This document shows, piece by piece, positions 1-7,800 of a stretch of 9,325 nt of DNA; the first letter of the stretch is position 1; each line of letters opens with the position of its first letter. The notes under the pieces were generated by a model. That model ran no database searches, was not told where the DNA came from, and was given only the letters and a program-made list of their open reading frames with translations. The stretch is from assembly GCA_021815835.1 (NCBI GenBank), contig JAKAZN010000038.1:1-9325 (forward strand), written 5' to 3'. Source of the stretch: Pseudomonadota bacterium. Lineage in GTDB: Bacteria > Pseudomonadota > Alphaproteobacteria > Acetobacterales > Acetobacteraceae. Made by a program: the position numbers and the translations under genes.

Positions 1-90
1 GGCGGGGGCGCGGGCGCGCAGCGCGGCGATGAGGCGGGCGCCGAGCGCGTCGCCCGAGGCTTCGCCGGCGATGAGGGTGAGGTGGGGCAC
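1..90 (-). CDS. lpxB: Lipid-A-disaccharide synthase, N-terminal fragment (runs off the window)
   Basis: LpxB is a peripheral inner-membrane GT-B glycosyltransferase. It joins UDP-2,3-diacylglucosamine to lipid X to form the disaccharide core of lipid A. Only the first 30 codons are in the window, reading MPHLTLIAGEASGDALGARL and on into an Ala/Arg-rich helix. The sequence shows a short beta strand followed by the GEASGD motif (residues 9-14) and the L-G-A-x-L-I-x-A-L-R helix, which is the hallmark N-terminus of LpxB. The start is a GTG at 88-90. It sits where LpxB proteins normally begin, and I found no usable in-frame start in the codons just upstream. No good Shine-Dalgarno lies ahead of it, but a TATACT box lies 6 nt upstream. 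It is transcribed away from gene A. The family call is firm; the start is fairly firm. Confidence 0.87.
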   Translation of the reverse strand, partial: MPHLTLIAGEASGDALGARLIAALRARAPA

Positions 91-96
91 GGGGCG

Positions 97-102
97 AGTA
101 TA
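97..102 (-). promoter_or_regulatory. Candidate -10 box for lpxB, suggesting a leaderless transcript
   Basis: Read on the minus strand this is TATACT, five of six matches to the sigma-70 -10 consensus and the only AT-rich hexamer in this GC-rich gap. Only 6 nt separate it from the lpxB GTG, so a transcript starting at the usual distance would begin at or next to the start codon. No convincing -35 hexamer is visible about 17 nt upstream. The box could be coincidence, and lpxB could instead be read from an upstream promoter. Confidence 0.35.
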
Positions 103-240
103 GCGCGGGTCGGGCGGGGAGGGCGTGGATGCCGGGCAGGGCCGGGCTACGAAGGGCGTACGGCGCGGGCGGGCGGGTCCGGCGGGTTTCCGGGCATTCG
201 GGGGGCAAGGCGAGGGTGACCGTGGGGTGAGGCGTGGTGA

Positions 241-268
241 TGGACAAGCCACGACGGGACGTGAGAAT
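241..268 (+). promoter_or_regulatory. Candidate sigma-70 promoter for gene A
   Basis: The -35 element is TGGACA at 241-246 (five of six to TTGACA). The -10 element is GAGAAT at 263-268 (four of six to TATAAT), with a 16-bp spacer. A start site near 274-276 would give a leader of about 15 nt that just includes the strong ribosome binding site at 279-284. It lies in the least GC-rich part of the divergent lpxB/gene A region. The prediction rests on sequence alone. Confidence 0.4.
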
Positions 269-278
269 AGGCAGGATC

Positions 279-284
279 GGAGGT
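279..284 (+). promoter_or_regulatory. Ribosome binding site that fixes the start of gene A
   Basis: GGAGGT followed by a 5-nt spacer and the ATG at 290 is a near-ideal Shine-Dalgarno. It decides between this ATG and an upstream in-frame ATG at 125 that has no comparable site and would add 55 low-complexity Gly/Arg residues. The first residues after ATG 290 are MRRVVFVGNCQ, the expected N-terminus of a WcbI domain. Confidence 0.8.
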
Positions 285-289
285 GGTGG

Positions 290-3200
290 ATGCGCCGGGT
301 TGTGTTCGTGGGCAACTGCCAAGTGGAGGCGTTGGGGCAACTGTACAGTCGGTTTGCCGGACGCGATGACGAGCGGGTGGATTATGTGCCCGGGTATGAG
401 GACCTGACCCCGGAGCGGGCCGCGACGCTGGAAGCGGCCGACCTGATCGTGGAACAGCGGATGGACGTGGCGCCCAGGGCCGAACTGGACGGTATTCGGG
501 CCGAGGCGGAACGGCTGTTCGTGCCGCTGCTGGGCGGTGGGTTCGTGTGGCCATTCGCCGGGGCGCCGCATCCGCGGAACGAGTCGCTGTGGTTCCTGCA
601 CGGCGGGCCGTATGACGGGGAGATCGGCGATAGCTGGCTCAACCGCGTGCTGGAGCGCGGGGAAGCGCCCGAGGACGCGGCGGCTGCCTATCTGGCGCTG
701 GACGTGAACAGCGTGCGCAACCTGGATCGGCTGCGCGAGATTGTGATGGATCGGCAACGGGCGCGCGACGCGGCGTGTGGGTATCATCTGGCGGAGGTGA
801 TCGAGGAGCATTTCCGTGACGAACCGGTGTTCCGTACGCCGCATCACCCCAATCTGCGGCTGACGCTGGCGTTTGCCGAGCAGGTGTTCGCGCGTATGGG
901 GGCGGAGCCCGGCGCAGTGCGACGGCTGCGGGAGCGGCTGCGGGTGACGCCGTTTCCGAAGAACGAGTTGCCGGTGCATCCCTCGGTTGCGGGACATTTC
1001 GGGCTGCGCTGGGCCGTACCGGACACGCGCTACCGATTTCATGACGAGGCCCCGCAGACATTCGCGGAATACGCGTTGCGGTATGCCCGCTATGAGTGGA
1101 ACCGGGCGCTGGCCGAAGGGATCGCGCTGGCGGGCGAGCAGCCGGAGAAAGCGTTGCCCCTGCTGGCGGAGGGGCTGATCCGCTGTCCGGCCTCGGCCGG
1201 CGGGTGGTTCGGCTACGCGGAGGCCCTGCGCCGCTGCGGCCGGCCGCATGAGGCTGTCGCCGCGGGTCGGCGCGGGGTGGCGGCCGACCCGGCGGACGGG
1301 CGGCAGTTCTACGCCCTGGGTCATAGTCTAGCGGCGACAGAGCGCTACGCGGAAGCGGCGGAAGCGGCGGAACGGGCGGTGGAACTTGATCCGTTCGACG
1401 AACATTTCATCGGGCTTCGGGCGGCGATGGCAGTGAAGCTGGGGCGGCGCGATCAGGCCGAGGCTTGGCTTCGGGAGGCGCTGGCGCTGCTGCCCGACGC
1501 AGCGAGCCTGCACAACATGCTGGGCGCGGAACTGATGGCCTGGGGCCGGGTGGAGGAGGCGCTGGAGCCGCTACGGCGGGCAGCTGCGATCTCCCCCGCC
1601 GGAGGCTGGTTCCATATGGCTCTCAGCCACGGGTTGCTGCGTGCGGAGCGGTGGCAGGAGGCATTGCAAGCCGCGGAAATCGCAGCGTCGGCAGCGCCCG
1701 AAAATTCGGAGATTGTCACTCATCTTGCGAACCTTCGCCAGCGCAAGGATCCCGAATTGGATATCGCAGCGTCATTGTGGGCAGCGATCATCGAGCGGCC
1801 GAACGATCCGGCTCTACGTGAGCGGCTTGGGCATGTACTCATGGAGTCTGCCCGGCCAGAAGAGGCGGCCGAATGCTTTCGCGCCGCTGCGGCATTTGCC
1901 CCGGATGCGATGGGCCCGTTGGCCGGTCTCTCCCATGCTCTGACCCGGATGGGACAAATCCCAGCGGCGCTTGCCGCGGCGGAACAAGCAGCCATGCGGG
2001 ATTCGAAGCCGGCACGGTTGCACGTGCATATTGGTAATTTGCTCCGGATTCTTGGTCGCCCACTAGAGGCGGCCGAAAAATATCGGCTGGCCCTAGTGCG
2101 CGATCCAGAAAGCTTAGAGGCGCGGCAAAGACTCGACGAGGTTCTGGCGGAACAAAATACCGCGGGCGACGGACGGCCGCTCCCCATGCAGGCCGACGGC
2201 TATGACGGGGCCGGTCCGCCTGCTGCCGAGGGGATCAAGCCAACGGTAGCCCCCGATGGCGTGCCGCCAAGCGATCCGGAGACCGTTCCAACAAAGGCAC
2301 CGGACGACGCTGCGCTTTATCAGCTGGATGAACGACGATTTATCGCCAATCGTCGAAGCGTGCCGTCCGTGCCGCCGTCGGAGGACTTTCCGAACGCGCA
2401 TCCGCCAGGGGAGCCCACGGATTTCGCTCTACAGACTCAAAATGAGGGAGAATCGATCCCCTTGCTGACCCACACCACGACGGAACTGCGCTTCGGCGCC
2501 GCGGGCAATGCTGAGCCTTATCAGCTTCACGGCTGGTCTAGCGCAGAGGATGGTTTCACTTGGTCAATAGGGCACGAAAGTGCGCTGGTGCTGCCACCAG
2601 AGGCCGGAGCTCATGGCTTCTTTATCGAGCTGGCTCTGGCGCCCTTTATCGCACCGCCGCGGCTAGAACGACAACACCTCGAAATCCGTGCCAACGGCCA
2701 GTCAGCGGGACTGAGCGAGATCACGGAGGCCGGAACGTATGCGTGGTACATCCCAGGCCCGCCTCAGGAAGAGTCACACCTGGTCCTAACGTTTGCCCAT
2801 GTGGACGCGCAGGCTCCCGCTGAAGTTACCAACAGCGGGGACACAAGAGTCCTGGGGTTTGCTTTCGAATCCGTCAGAATCCATGCACTTTCTGCAGCTG
2901 TTCCGGGAGGTACTGGACGGGTCTGCAACTTGCTGACCACCAGAAGTAGCAAAGACTTGGCCAGGCAAGTGGAGCGGCTCACTGGTCTGAACCAGCAGAG
3001 CCTTGCGCTTTTATTTGAAAGTCTCGGAGACAATTGCGAATTAGGGTTCTTCCAGCGGGTCTGCGGCGCGGAGCCGCTCGGATTGCTACGATTTTCGAGT
3101 GCCCGTCCCGAGGCAATGGTCCGGGGCCTGGACCAGAGATTTGCCGGATTGGGCGAAGCTGAGCACATAAAGCCACAAATCGAGAAGACTGAGTGGATGA

Positions 3201-3676
3201 TTGCGGAAGATCGCTATGGGCTTCTGTACCATACCTTTGTGTTTGAGGGTGAAGCGACCGAGGAGCAGATGCGGTCACGTGAGGCCCGAAAGATAGCATT
3301 CCTCCGACGTAAATTTCTGGAAGACCTCGATTCCGGGGAGAAGATATTCGTCTGCAAAACGCATCGGCGGCGCGACTTGGCCGAGGTTATTCCTCTGTAT
3401 CTGGCGTTCCGCCGACAATCGCGCGCACCGTTCCTGTGGCTGACCTATGCGGACTCGGCGCATCCCGCCGGCCTGGTAGAGGAACTGCATCCCGGTTTTC
3501 TTTGCGGCCGGATGGCGCGGTTTGCTCCCCCCGAGAATGTGCCAGAGATTCCGTTCGAAGCTTGGCTTTGTGTGTGCGCGAACGCGGCGATCCTCGCTGA
3601 CCGCCTACCACCCCGTGCATGCCTCGCCATGCAAGATGACCTGGAGCCGCCCGCCGAGGCAGCGGAAGTCGCGTGA
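290..3676 (+). CDS. Gene A: WcbI-type putative acyltransferase / TPR / beta-sandwich / DUF1796-like multidomain protein (1128 aa)
   Basis: Residues 1 to about 270 form a WcbI-type domain: N-terminal strand VVFVGNCQ with the conserved Cys10, then YEDLTPERAA, PFAGAPHPRNE, MDRQRARDAA and VTPFPKNELPVHPS. WcbI of Burkholderia capsule clusters binds CoA and is thought to acetylate the polysaccharide; the same role here is inference. Residues about 281-622 are TPR-like helical pairs. Residues 623-720 are a Pro/Asp-rich, probably disordered linker. Residues about 722-868 are a predicted beta-sandwich with GWSSAEDGFTWSIG at 748-761. Residues about 908-1128 resemble the DUF1796 putative papain-like peptidase family (FESLGDNCELGFFQR, Cys916; ADSAHP, His1058). 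No signal peptide or membrane helix is evident, so it is probably cytoplasmic. The start is set by the GGAGGT at 279. GC drops sharply inside the gene, from about 81% at 1201-1320 to 52% at 2941-3060. The stop abuts a mini-ORF leading to gene B. Domain calls for the WcbI and TPR parts are firm; the function of the two C-terminal modules is unknown. Confidence 0.85.
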   Translation: MRRVVFVGNCQVEALGQLYSRFAGRDDERVDYVPGYEDLTPERAATLEAADLIVEQRMDVAPRAELDGIRAEAERLFVPLLGGGFVWPFAGAPHPRNESLWFLHGGPYDGEIGDSWLNRVLERGEAPEDAAAAYLALDVNSVRNLDRLREIVMDRQRARDAACGYHLAEVIEEHFRDEPVFRTPHHPNLRLTLAFAEQVFARMGAEPGAVRRLRERLRVTPFPKNELPVHPSVAGHFGLRWAVPDTRYRFHDEAPQTFAEYALRYARYEWNRALAEGIALAGEQPEKALPLLAEGLIRCPASAGGWFGYAEALRRCGRPHEAVAAGRRGVAADPADGRQFYALGHSLAATERYAEAAEAAERAVELDPFDEHFIGLRAAMAVKLGRRDQAEAWLREALALLPDAASLHNMLGAELMAWGRVEEALEPLRRAAAISPAGGWFHMALSHGLLRAERWQEALQAAEIAASAAPENSEIVTHLANLRQRKDPELDIAASLWAAIIERPNDPALRERLGHVLMESARPEEAAECFRAAAAFAPDAMGPLAGLSHALTRMGQIPAALAAAEQAAMRDSKPARLHVHIGNLLRILGRPLEAAEKYRLALVRDPESLEARQRLDEVLAEQNTAGDGRPLPMQADGYDGAGPPAAEGIKPTVAPDGVPPSDPETVPTKAPDDAALYQLDERRFIANRRSVPSVPPSEDFPNAHPPGEPTDFALQTQNEGESIPLLTHTTTELRFGAAGNAEPYQLHGWSSAEDGFTWSIGHESALVLPPEAGAHGFFIELALAPFIAPPRLERQHLEIRANGQSAGLSEITEAGTYAWYIPGPPQEESHLVLTFAHVDAQAPAEVTNSGDTRVLGFAFESVRIHALSAAVPGGTGRVCNLLTTRSSKDLARQVERLTGLNQQSLALLFESLGDNCELGFFQRVCGAEPLGLLRFSSARPEAMVRGLDQRFAGLGEAEHIKPQIEKTEWMIAEDRYGLLYHTFVFEGEATEEQMRSREARKIAFLRRKFLEDLDSGEKIFVCKTHRRRDLAEVIPLYLAFRRQSRAPFLWLTYADSAHPAGLVEELHPGFLCGRMARFAPPENVPEIPFEAWLCVCANAAILADRLPPRACLAMQDDLEPPAEAAEVA
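1349..1375 (+). repeat. In-frame 9-bp tandem repeat inside the gene A TPR region
   Basis: The unit GCGGAAGCG occurs twice perfectly and a third time with two changes, encoding AEAAEAAER within a TPR helix. The period is a multiple of three, so slippage would lengthen or shorten the helix without breaking the frame. It may be simple codon bias in an Ala/Glu-rich helix. Confidence 0.5.
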
Positions 3677-3732
3677 TGCGGGGCGGGCATGACCGCGGCA
3701 GCGAGCGTGACGGACGGCTTGTCGGGGCATGA
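3676..3732 (+). other. Possible 18-codon translational relay ORF between genes A and B
   Basis: The stop of gene A overlaps an ATG by one base (TGATG). That ATG opens an 18-codon ORF (MRGGHDRGSERDGRLVGA) whose TGA overlaps the ATG of gene B in an ATGA junction. The start of gene B has no good Shine-Dalgarno, and the gene B frame is closed upstream by a TGA at 3708-3710. Terminating ribosomes could therefore pass from A through this ORF to B. The peptide resembles nothing I recognise and may be only a spacer, or the arrangement may be chance. Confidence 0.3.
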
Positions 3733-4850
3733 CCTGGCCGTTCGGCGACGGACCGATCGGCGTGTGGCTGGAACGTCGGCGGGCCATGGCGGCCCTCCGC
3801 CACTCGGTTGCAGTAGAGCGGAACCTCCTTGCCCTGGACGAAGCCAACCCATTAAGCCAGGCGAAAGCGGCAGCCATGATCGGCGATAACGTGGGCGCTA
3901 GACATTATCTGGAACTCGCTCGGCGCCACATCCCGGCCTATGTGGAATCCAGTCCGGACACACTGGACACCCTGTTGACACTCGGCGACTTGAACGAGGC
4001 GGAGAGCCTGGCCGCGACTGGCAAGCGACGATACCCGCAACGGCCGGAATACGGCGAAGCGTATGCCACGGTGGCGGAGCGGCGGGGTGATTGGGCCGAA
4101 GCCGCGCGCCGTTGGACGATGGCGCGGAAGCGCTTCCCCCTCCGCCCCTTGCCTCGGGCGGCCGAGATTGCGTGCCTGCGTCGCCTCGGCCGGCTGGATC
4201 AAGCAGGCACGATGCTGCGGCGGGCGATGGGGGTTCTCCCAGAAGATGTATCGATTAAGCTGGAAAGCGGACGATTGGCTGAAGCGCACGGTGATTGGGC
4301 CATTGCCCTCCAGCGCTGGTTGGAGCTGGCTGCCATCCATCCAGAAGGACCGATTGGAGCGGCCAACGCGCTGCACCAGTTGGGCCGGACGGGCGAGGCA
4401 CTGACGTGCCTTGCAGAGGCACGTTCGGCTTGGCCCCTGGAGCCTGCCATAGGGGTTGTAGCGGCCCGCATCGCCGCCAATGCCGGGCAAGTTGAGGAGG
4501 CAATACGGGGCTGGGCCGATATACGTCGGCGGTTTCCCGGTGATCCGGGCGGCTATATTGAGGCTTTACGGCTGCTGCGGACCCTGAACCGCCTTGCGGA
4601 AGCGGAAGACGTGGCTGCCTTGGCCTGTGAGCAGTTCCCGGACGAATCCTGGCCTCTGGTGGAACATGCATTGGTGGCCCATTTGCGCCAGGACTGGCCC
4701 AAGGCGGCTGCGCGTTGGGAGGCAGTTCGTGCTGCGTTCCCTGACCGGGAGGACGGGTACCGGCACGGGATCGAGGCGCTTGAGAATGCCGGCGTGGCGG
4801 CTGACGCAGAACGGTTACGGGAGGAATATCGTGCTCGCCATCGGGGATGA
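3729..4850 (+). CDS. Gene B: TPR-repeat protein of unknown function (373 aa)
   Basis: The protein is almost entirely alpha-helical TPR-like repeats with no catalytic domain, signal peptide or membrane segment. A recognisable half-repeat (G/Q-D-W-x-x-A-x-x-R-W followed by RFP or HP) recurs with its Trp position at residues 122, 190, 255 (Val there) and 323. That is a spacing of 68, 65 and 68, or two TPRs per unit. The same supermotif fills the middle of gene C, so the two arrays are probably related by duplication. TPR arrays are protein-binding scaffolds; here it may dock the modifying enzymes encoded beside it, which is inference. The ATG at 3729 is the first possible start after an in-frame stop. 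Its Shine-Dalgarno is poor, suggesting translational coupling to gene A through the small ORF at 3676. The 3' end overlaps the likely GTG start of gene C by 20 nt. An alternative start is the ATG at 3786. Confidence 0.8.
   Translation: MTWPFGDGPIGVWLERRRAMAALRHSVAVERNLLALDEANPLSQAKAAAMIGDNVGARHYLELARRHIPAYVESSPDTLDTLLTLGDLNEAESLAATGKRRYPQRPEYGEAYATVAERRGDWAEAARRWTMARKRFPLRPLPRAAEIACLRRLGRLDQAGTMLRRAMGVLPEDVSIKLESGRLAEAHGDWAIALQRWLELAAIHPEGPIGAANALHQLGRTGEALTCLAEARSAWPLEPAIGVVAARIAANAGQVEEAIRGWADIRRRFPGDPGGYIEALRLLRTLNRLAEAEDVAALACEQFPDESWPLVEHALVAHLRQDWPKAAARWEAVRAAFPDREDGYRHGIEALENAGVAADAERLREEYRARHRG
4092..4697 (+). repeat. Array of about 68-residue double-TPR units in gene B
   Basis: The codons for the Trp-equivalent position lie at 4092, 4296, 4491 and 4695, giving steps of 204, 195 and 204 nt. 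The surrounding protein pattern is [GQ]-[DQ]-[WV]-x-x-A-x-x-x-W. The repeat is visible in protein but has diverged in DNA, so it is old rather than a recent expansion. Confidence 0.65.
4819..4824 (+). promoter_or_regulatory. Ribosome binding site supporting a GTG start for gene C
   Basis: GGGAGG lies inside the end of gene B, with a 6-nt spacer to an in-frame GTG at 4831. The competing ATG at 4852 is preceded only by GGGGA, a poorer match at closer spacing. Use of the GTG makes genes B and C overlap by 20 nt, consistent with a single transcript and coupled translation. Confidence 0.6.
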
Positions 4851-7800
4851 TATGGTTACAACGACAAAATCCCACGCGCTGACGCCCTGCGACTCTCGGG
4901 ATCTGGATCTTGATTCGCTTGGGATCTTTGAGGGTACGGATAAATCCTCATTGGGAAACGATTACCTCCGAACCTACGAGGAGTTACTTCGGCCATATCA
5001 GAACCTTCCGATCGACCTGATGGAAATCGGGATATTCGGTGGCGCCTCCCTTCGCATGTGGTCCGGTTGGCTTCCCCTGGCGCGCATCGTAGGCGTGGAT
5101 ATTTCCCCCCACTGCCGCGATCTTGCCGGAGACCGGGTCGTTATCGAGATCGGCTCACAAAGCGACGCGGCGTTCCTGGGAGAGTTGGCCCGCAAATACC
5201 GCCCCAGCGTCATCATCGACGACGGGTCCCACATCGCGTCCGATATCCAGGTGACGTTTCTGGCTCTGTTCCCTGTTCTGGAAGCCGGAGGCTTATACGT
5301 AATCGAAGACACCTACATGCATTTCGGCCCAACCAGCGCCCATCATCAGGGATCGGCGGCGCTGTCGCTGTGGGACTATTTCTCCGCTCTTGCCCTCGGC
5401 AAGGCCCGGCAGTGGCTTGCTCCCGAAGCAGAAACCCCTGACCTCCGGAATTGTTTTGATCAGATCGACCGCGTTGCGTTTGCGAAAGGGATGATCGTTA
5501 TCCACAAGCGGGCCGCGGCCACGCAATCGGGCGCGGCTGCATCTGCGGCCGTGGAAATTGCGGCGGCACGCGGAACGGCCCAGAGCTGGTTCGGCGCGGC
5601 CGGTGTCCTGATGGCGCGTGACGGGGACGTCGCCGCCGCCGAAATGCTCGTGCGCCGTGCGATCAATGCCGACAGCCGCCAACCCGAATACCACAGACGC
5701 ATGGCCGAGTTGCTCGCCCGCCAGGATCGTACTGCCGAGGCAGCAGCGGCGATGGGGCAAGCCGCATCGCTCGCGCCGAACGATCCTTATTACTGGGAAC
5801 AGTCAGCCCGGCTACTCCGCGCAGTGGGTGATCTTCGGGGCGCGGCGGAAGCGGTCCGGCGTGGCCTCGCCCTGCATGACGCCAACCCGCACGCATATCG
5901 GTTATTGGCCGAGATTCTCGAGGCGCTCGGTGATGCCGCGGGTGCGGCTGGCGCTTGGGAGCGCGCGTTGACGTTGGCTCACGGGCTGCCATATGCGAGG
6001 GAATGGCAGGCTGCGGCCGAGGCGGCGGAGTCCGCTTTGCGCCCGTCCCCGCCCGACGCCCCCGCCAACCTGCCAGACATCGAACACGTATATACCTCGG
6101 AGGCACGAGTCCTCCGGGAAAGCGGCGACCATCCCGCCGCGGACGCCCTGCTGCTGCAAGCCATGGAGCGCTTCCCCGACAGCCGCAACCCGCTGACCGA
6201 ATATGCCTGGCGCGCGCAGGTCGCCCGCGACTGGCCGGAAGCCATCGCCCGGTGGGCCACGGTGCGCGCCCGCTTCCCCGACCACGCGGAAGCCTATGTC
6301 CAGCCCGCGCGCGCGCTTGCCGAACAATGGCGCTACCAGGACGCCGAAATCTTGCTCGCGGAAGGCATGGTCCGCCTGCCCCATGCGGCCGAGATCGCGA
6401 TGGAGCATGGCTGGCTCGCCTACCGGCAGCGCAACTGGCCCGACGCGACGCTGCGGTTTTCGTTATTGCGCGACCGCTGGCCCGATCAGCCCGATGCCTG
6501 GCTTGGCGCGGCGCTGACCGCGCGCGACCAGTCCATGCAGCAGGAAGCGGACAGGATTCTCGCCCTCGGCATGGCGCGGCTGCCGGACCATCCCGGCCTC
6601 GCGCTGGATTACGCGCTGCTACCCGTCTTTCCGATCCGTGCAGAGGACAAGAACCGGCCGGAGGCGCTGGCGCGCATGGCCCGCGTGCGGGAGCGGTTTC
6701 CGGATTATGAGCCGGGCTATCTGCACGGCATCCGCCTTCTGCGCGAAGCGGGCCAACCGCCGGCGGCCGAGGCGCTGGCCGGCGAAGGCGCCGCCGTCAT
6801 GCCGGAAAGCCTCGCCCTGGCGCTGGCTTTCGCCGAGGCCGCGCTCGATCGCGATGACGCCGCCACCGCTGCCTCCCGTTATCAGGACGCCGCGGTTCGG
6901 TTTCCGCTGTCTCCCGACGTTGCCGCCGGACATGCGCGCGCGCTGGCCCGGGCGGGAGATGGCGCGGCGGCCGAGGCGGTGCTGGCAACGGCGATGGAAC
7001 GCTTCCCCGATTCCGCCGCGCCATTGGCGGAGCGCGCCGACCTCGCGGCACGCCGGCAGGACTGGCCCGAGGCCGTGCGCCTCTGGGGCGAGGCGACCAC
7101 GCGCTTCCCCGAGACGAAAGACTACAGCCATCGGCTTTATGAGGCACGTATCCGGTTGATGGAGACCGATCCGGCCGCGGAGTCGGCGCTCGTCGCGCAG
7201 TTCGCCCCCGCCCCGAAGCCCGATCCCGACAGTATCGACAGCGGCGTGCGCGATCTGGCGATGCAGTTCGAGAGTCTGGGCGGGCGCGCGCTGGGATGCG
7301 AATTCGGCATTTTCCAGCGCGACTGCGGGGCCGAGCCGCTCGGCCTCCTGCGTTGGGCGGACATGCCCTATGACGGGCTTGTCCGGGTCCTGGAGAATCG
7401 TTTCGAGGGGGTCGGAGCCCCCGAAAACACCGAGCTTTTCCTGACTGCCGTGAGCGGCGGACGCGGCGAATATTGCACGCGTGATCGCCGCGGCGACATG
7501 ATGTTCATGCGTGCCTTCATCTACGAGGACGAAATGGCGTTCGATGCCATGTACGCCTCTGCCTGCCGACGGCTCACGTTCCTGACCCGCAAGTTCGTCG
7601 AGGATCTGGAGCGAGGCAGTAAGATTTTCGTCTATCGGCTGACCGATCGCGCGCTGAGCGCCGAAGAACTCGACCGGTTGCACCGCGCCATGCGGGCTTA
7701 TGGTAAGAACACGCTGCTATACGTCCAACTCGCTGATGCGTCGCATCCGAATGGAACGGTGGAACAGGCCGCTCCGGGTCTGTTGATGGGCTATATGGAT

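Noticed and set aside
125..289. Upstream in-frame ATG extending gene A by 55 residues
   Set aside because: The extension is low-complexity Gly/Arg with no domain signal, lacks a good ribosome binding site and covers the candidate promoter. The ATG at 290 has GGAGGT and begins the WcbI fold directly.
2019..2028. 10-bp palindrome TGCACGTGCA
   Set aside because: It is a single copy inside the TPR-coding part of gene A with no second half-site or promoter nearby, and is most likely chance.
4404..4424. Perfect 7-bp inverted repeat ACGTGCC / GGCACGT with a 7-nt loop
   Set aside because: It lies in the middle of gene B coding sequence, with no T-run or neighbouring boundary. It is within chance expectation for 9 kb of GC-rich DNA.
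4594..4830. Longer start for gene C at 4594
   Set aside because: It would overlap gene B by 257 nt. The extra residues are Arg/Trp-rich shadow sequence of the gene B TPRs, with no ribosome binding site.
6619..7683. 354-codon open frame on the minus strand antisense to gene C
   Set aside because: It overlaps the TPR and DUF1796-like coding DNA of gene C, which has recognisable homology; the antisense product has none.
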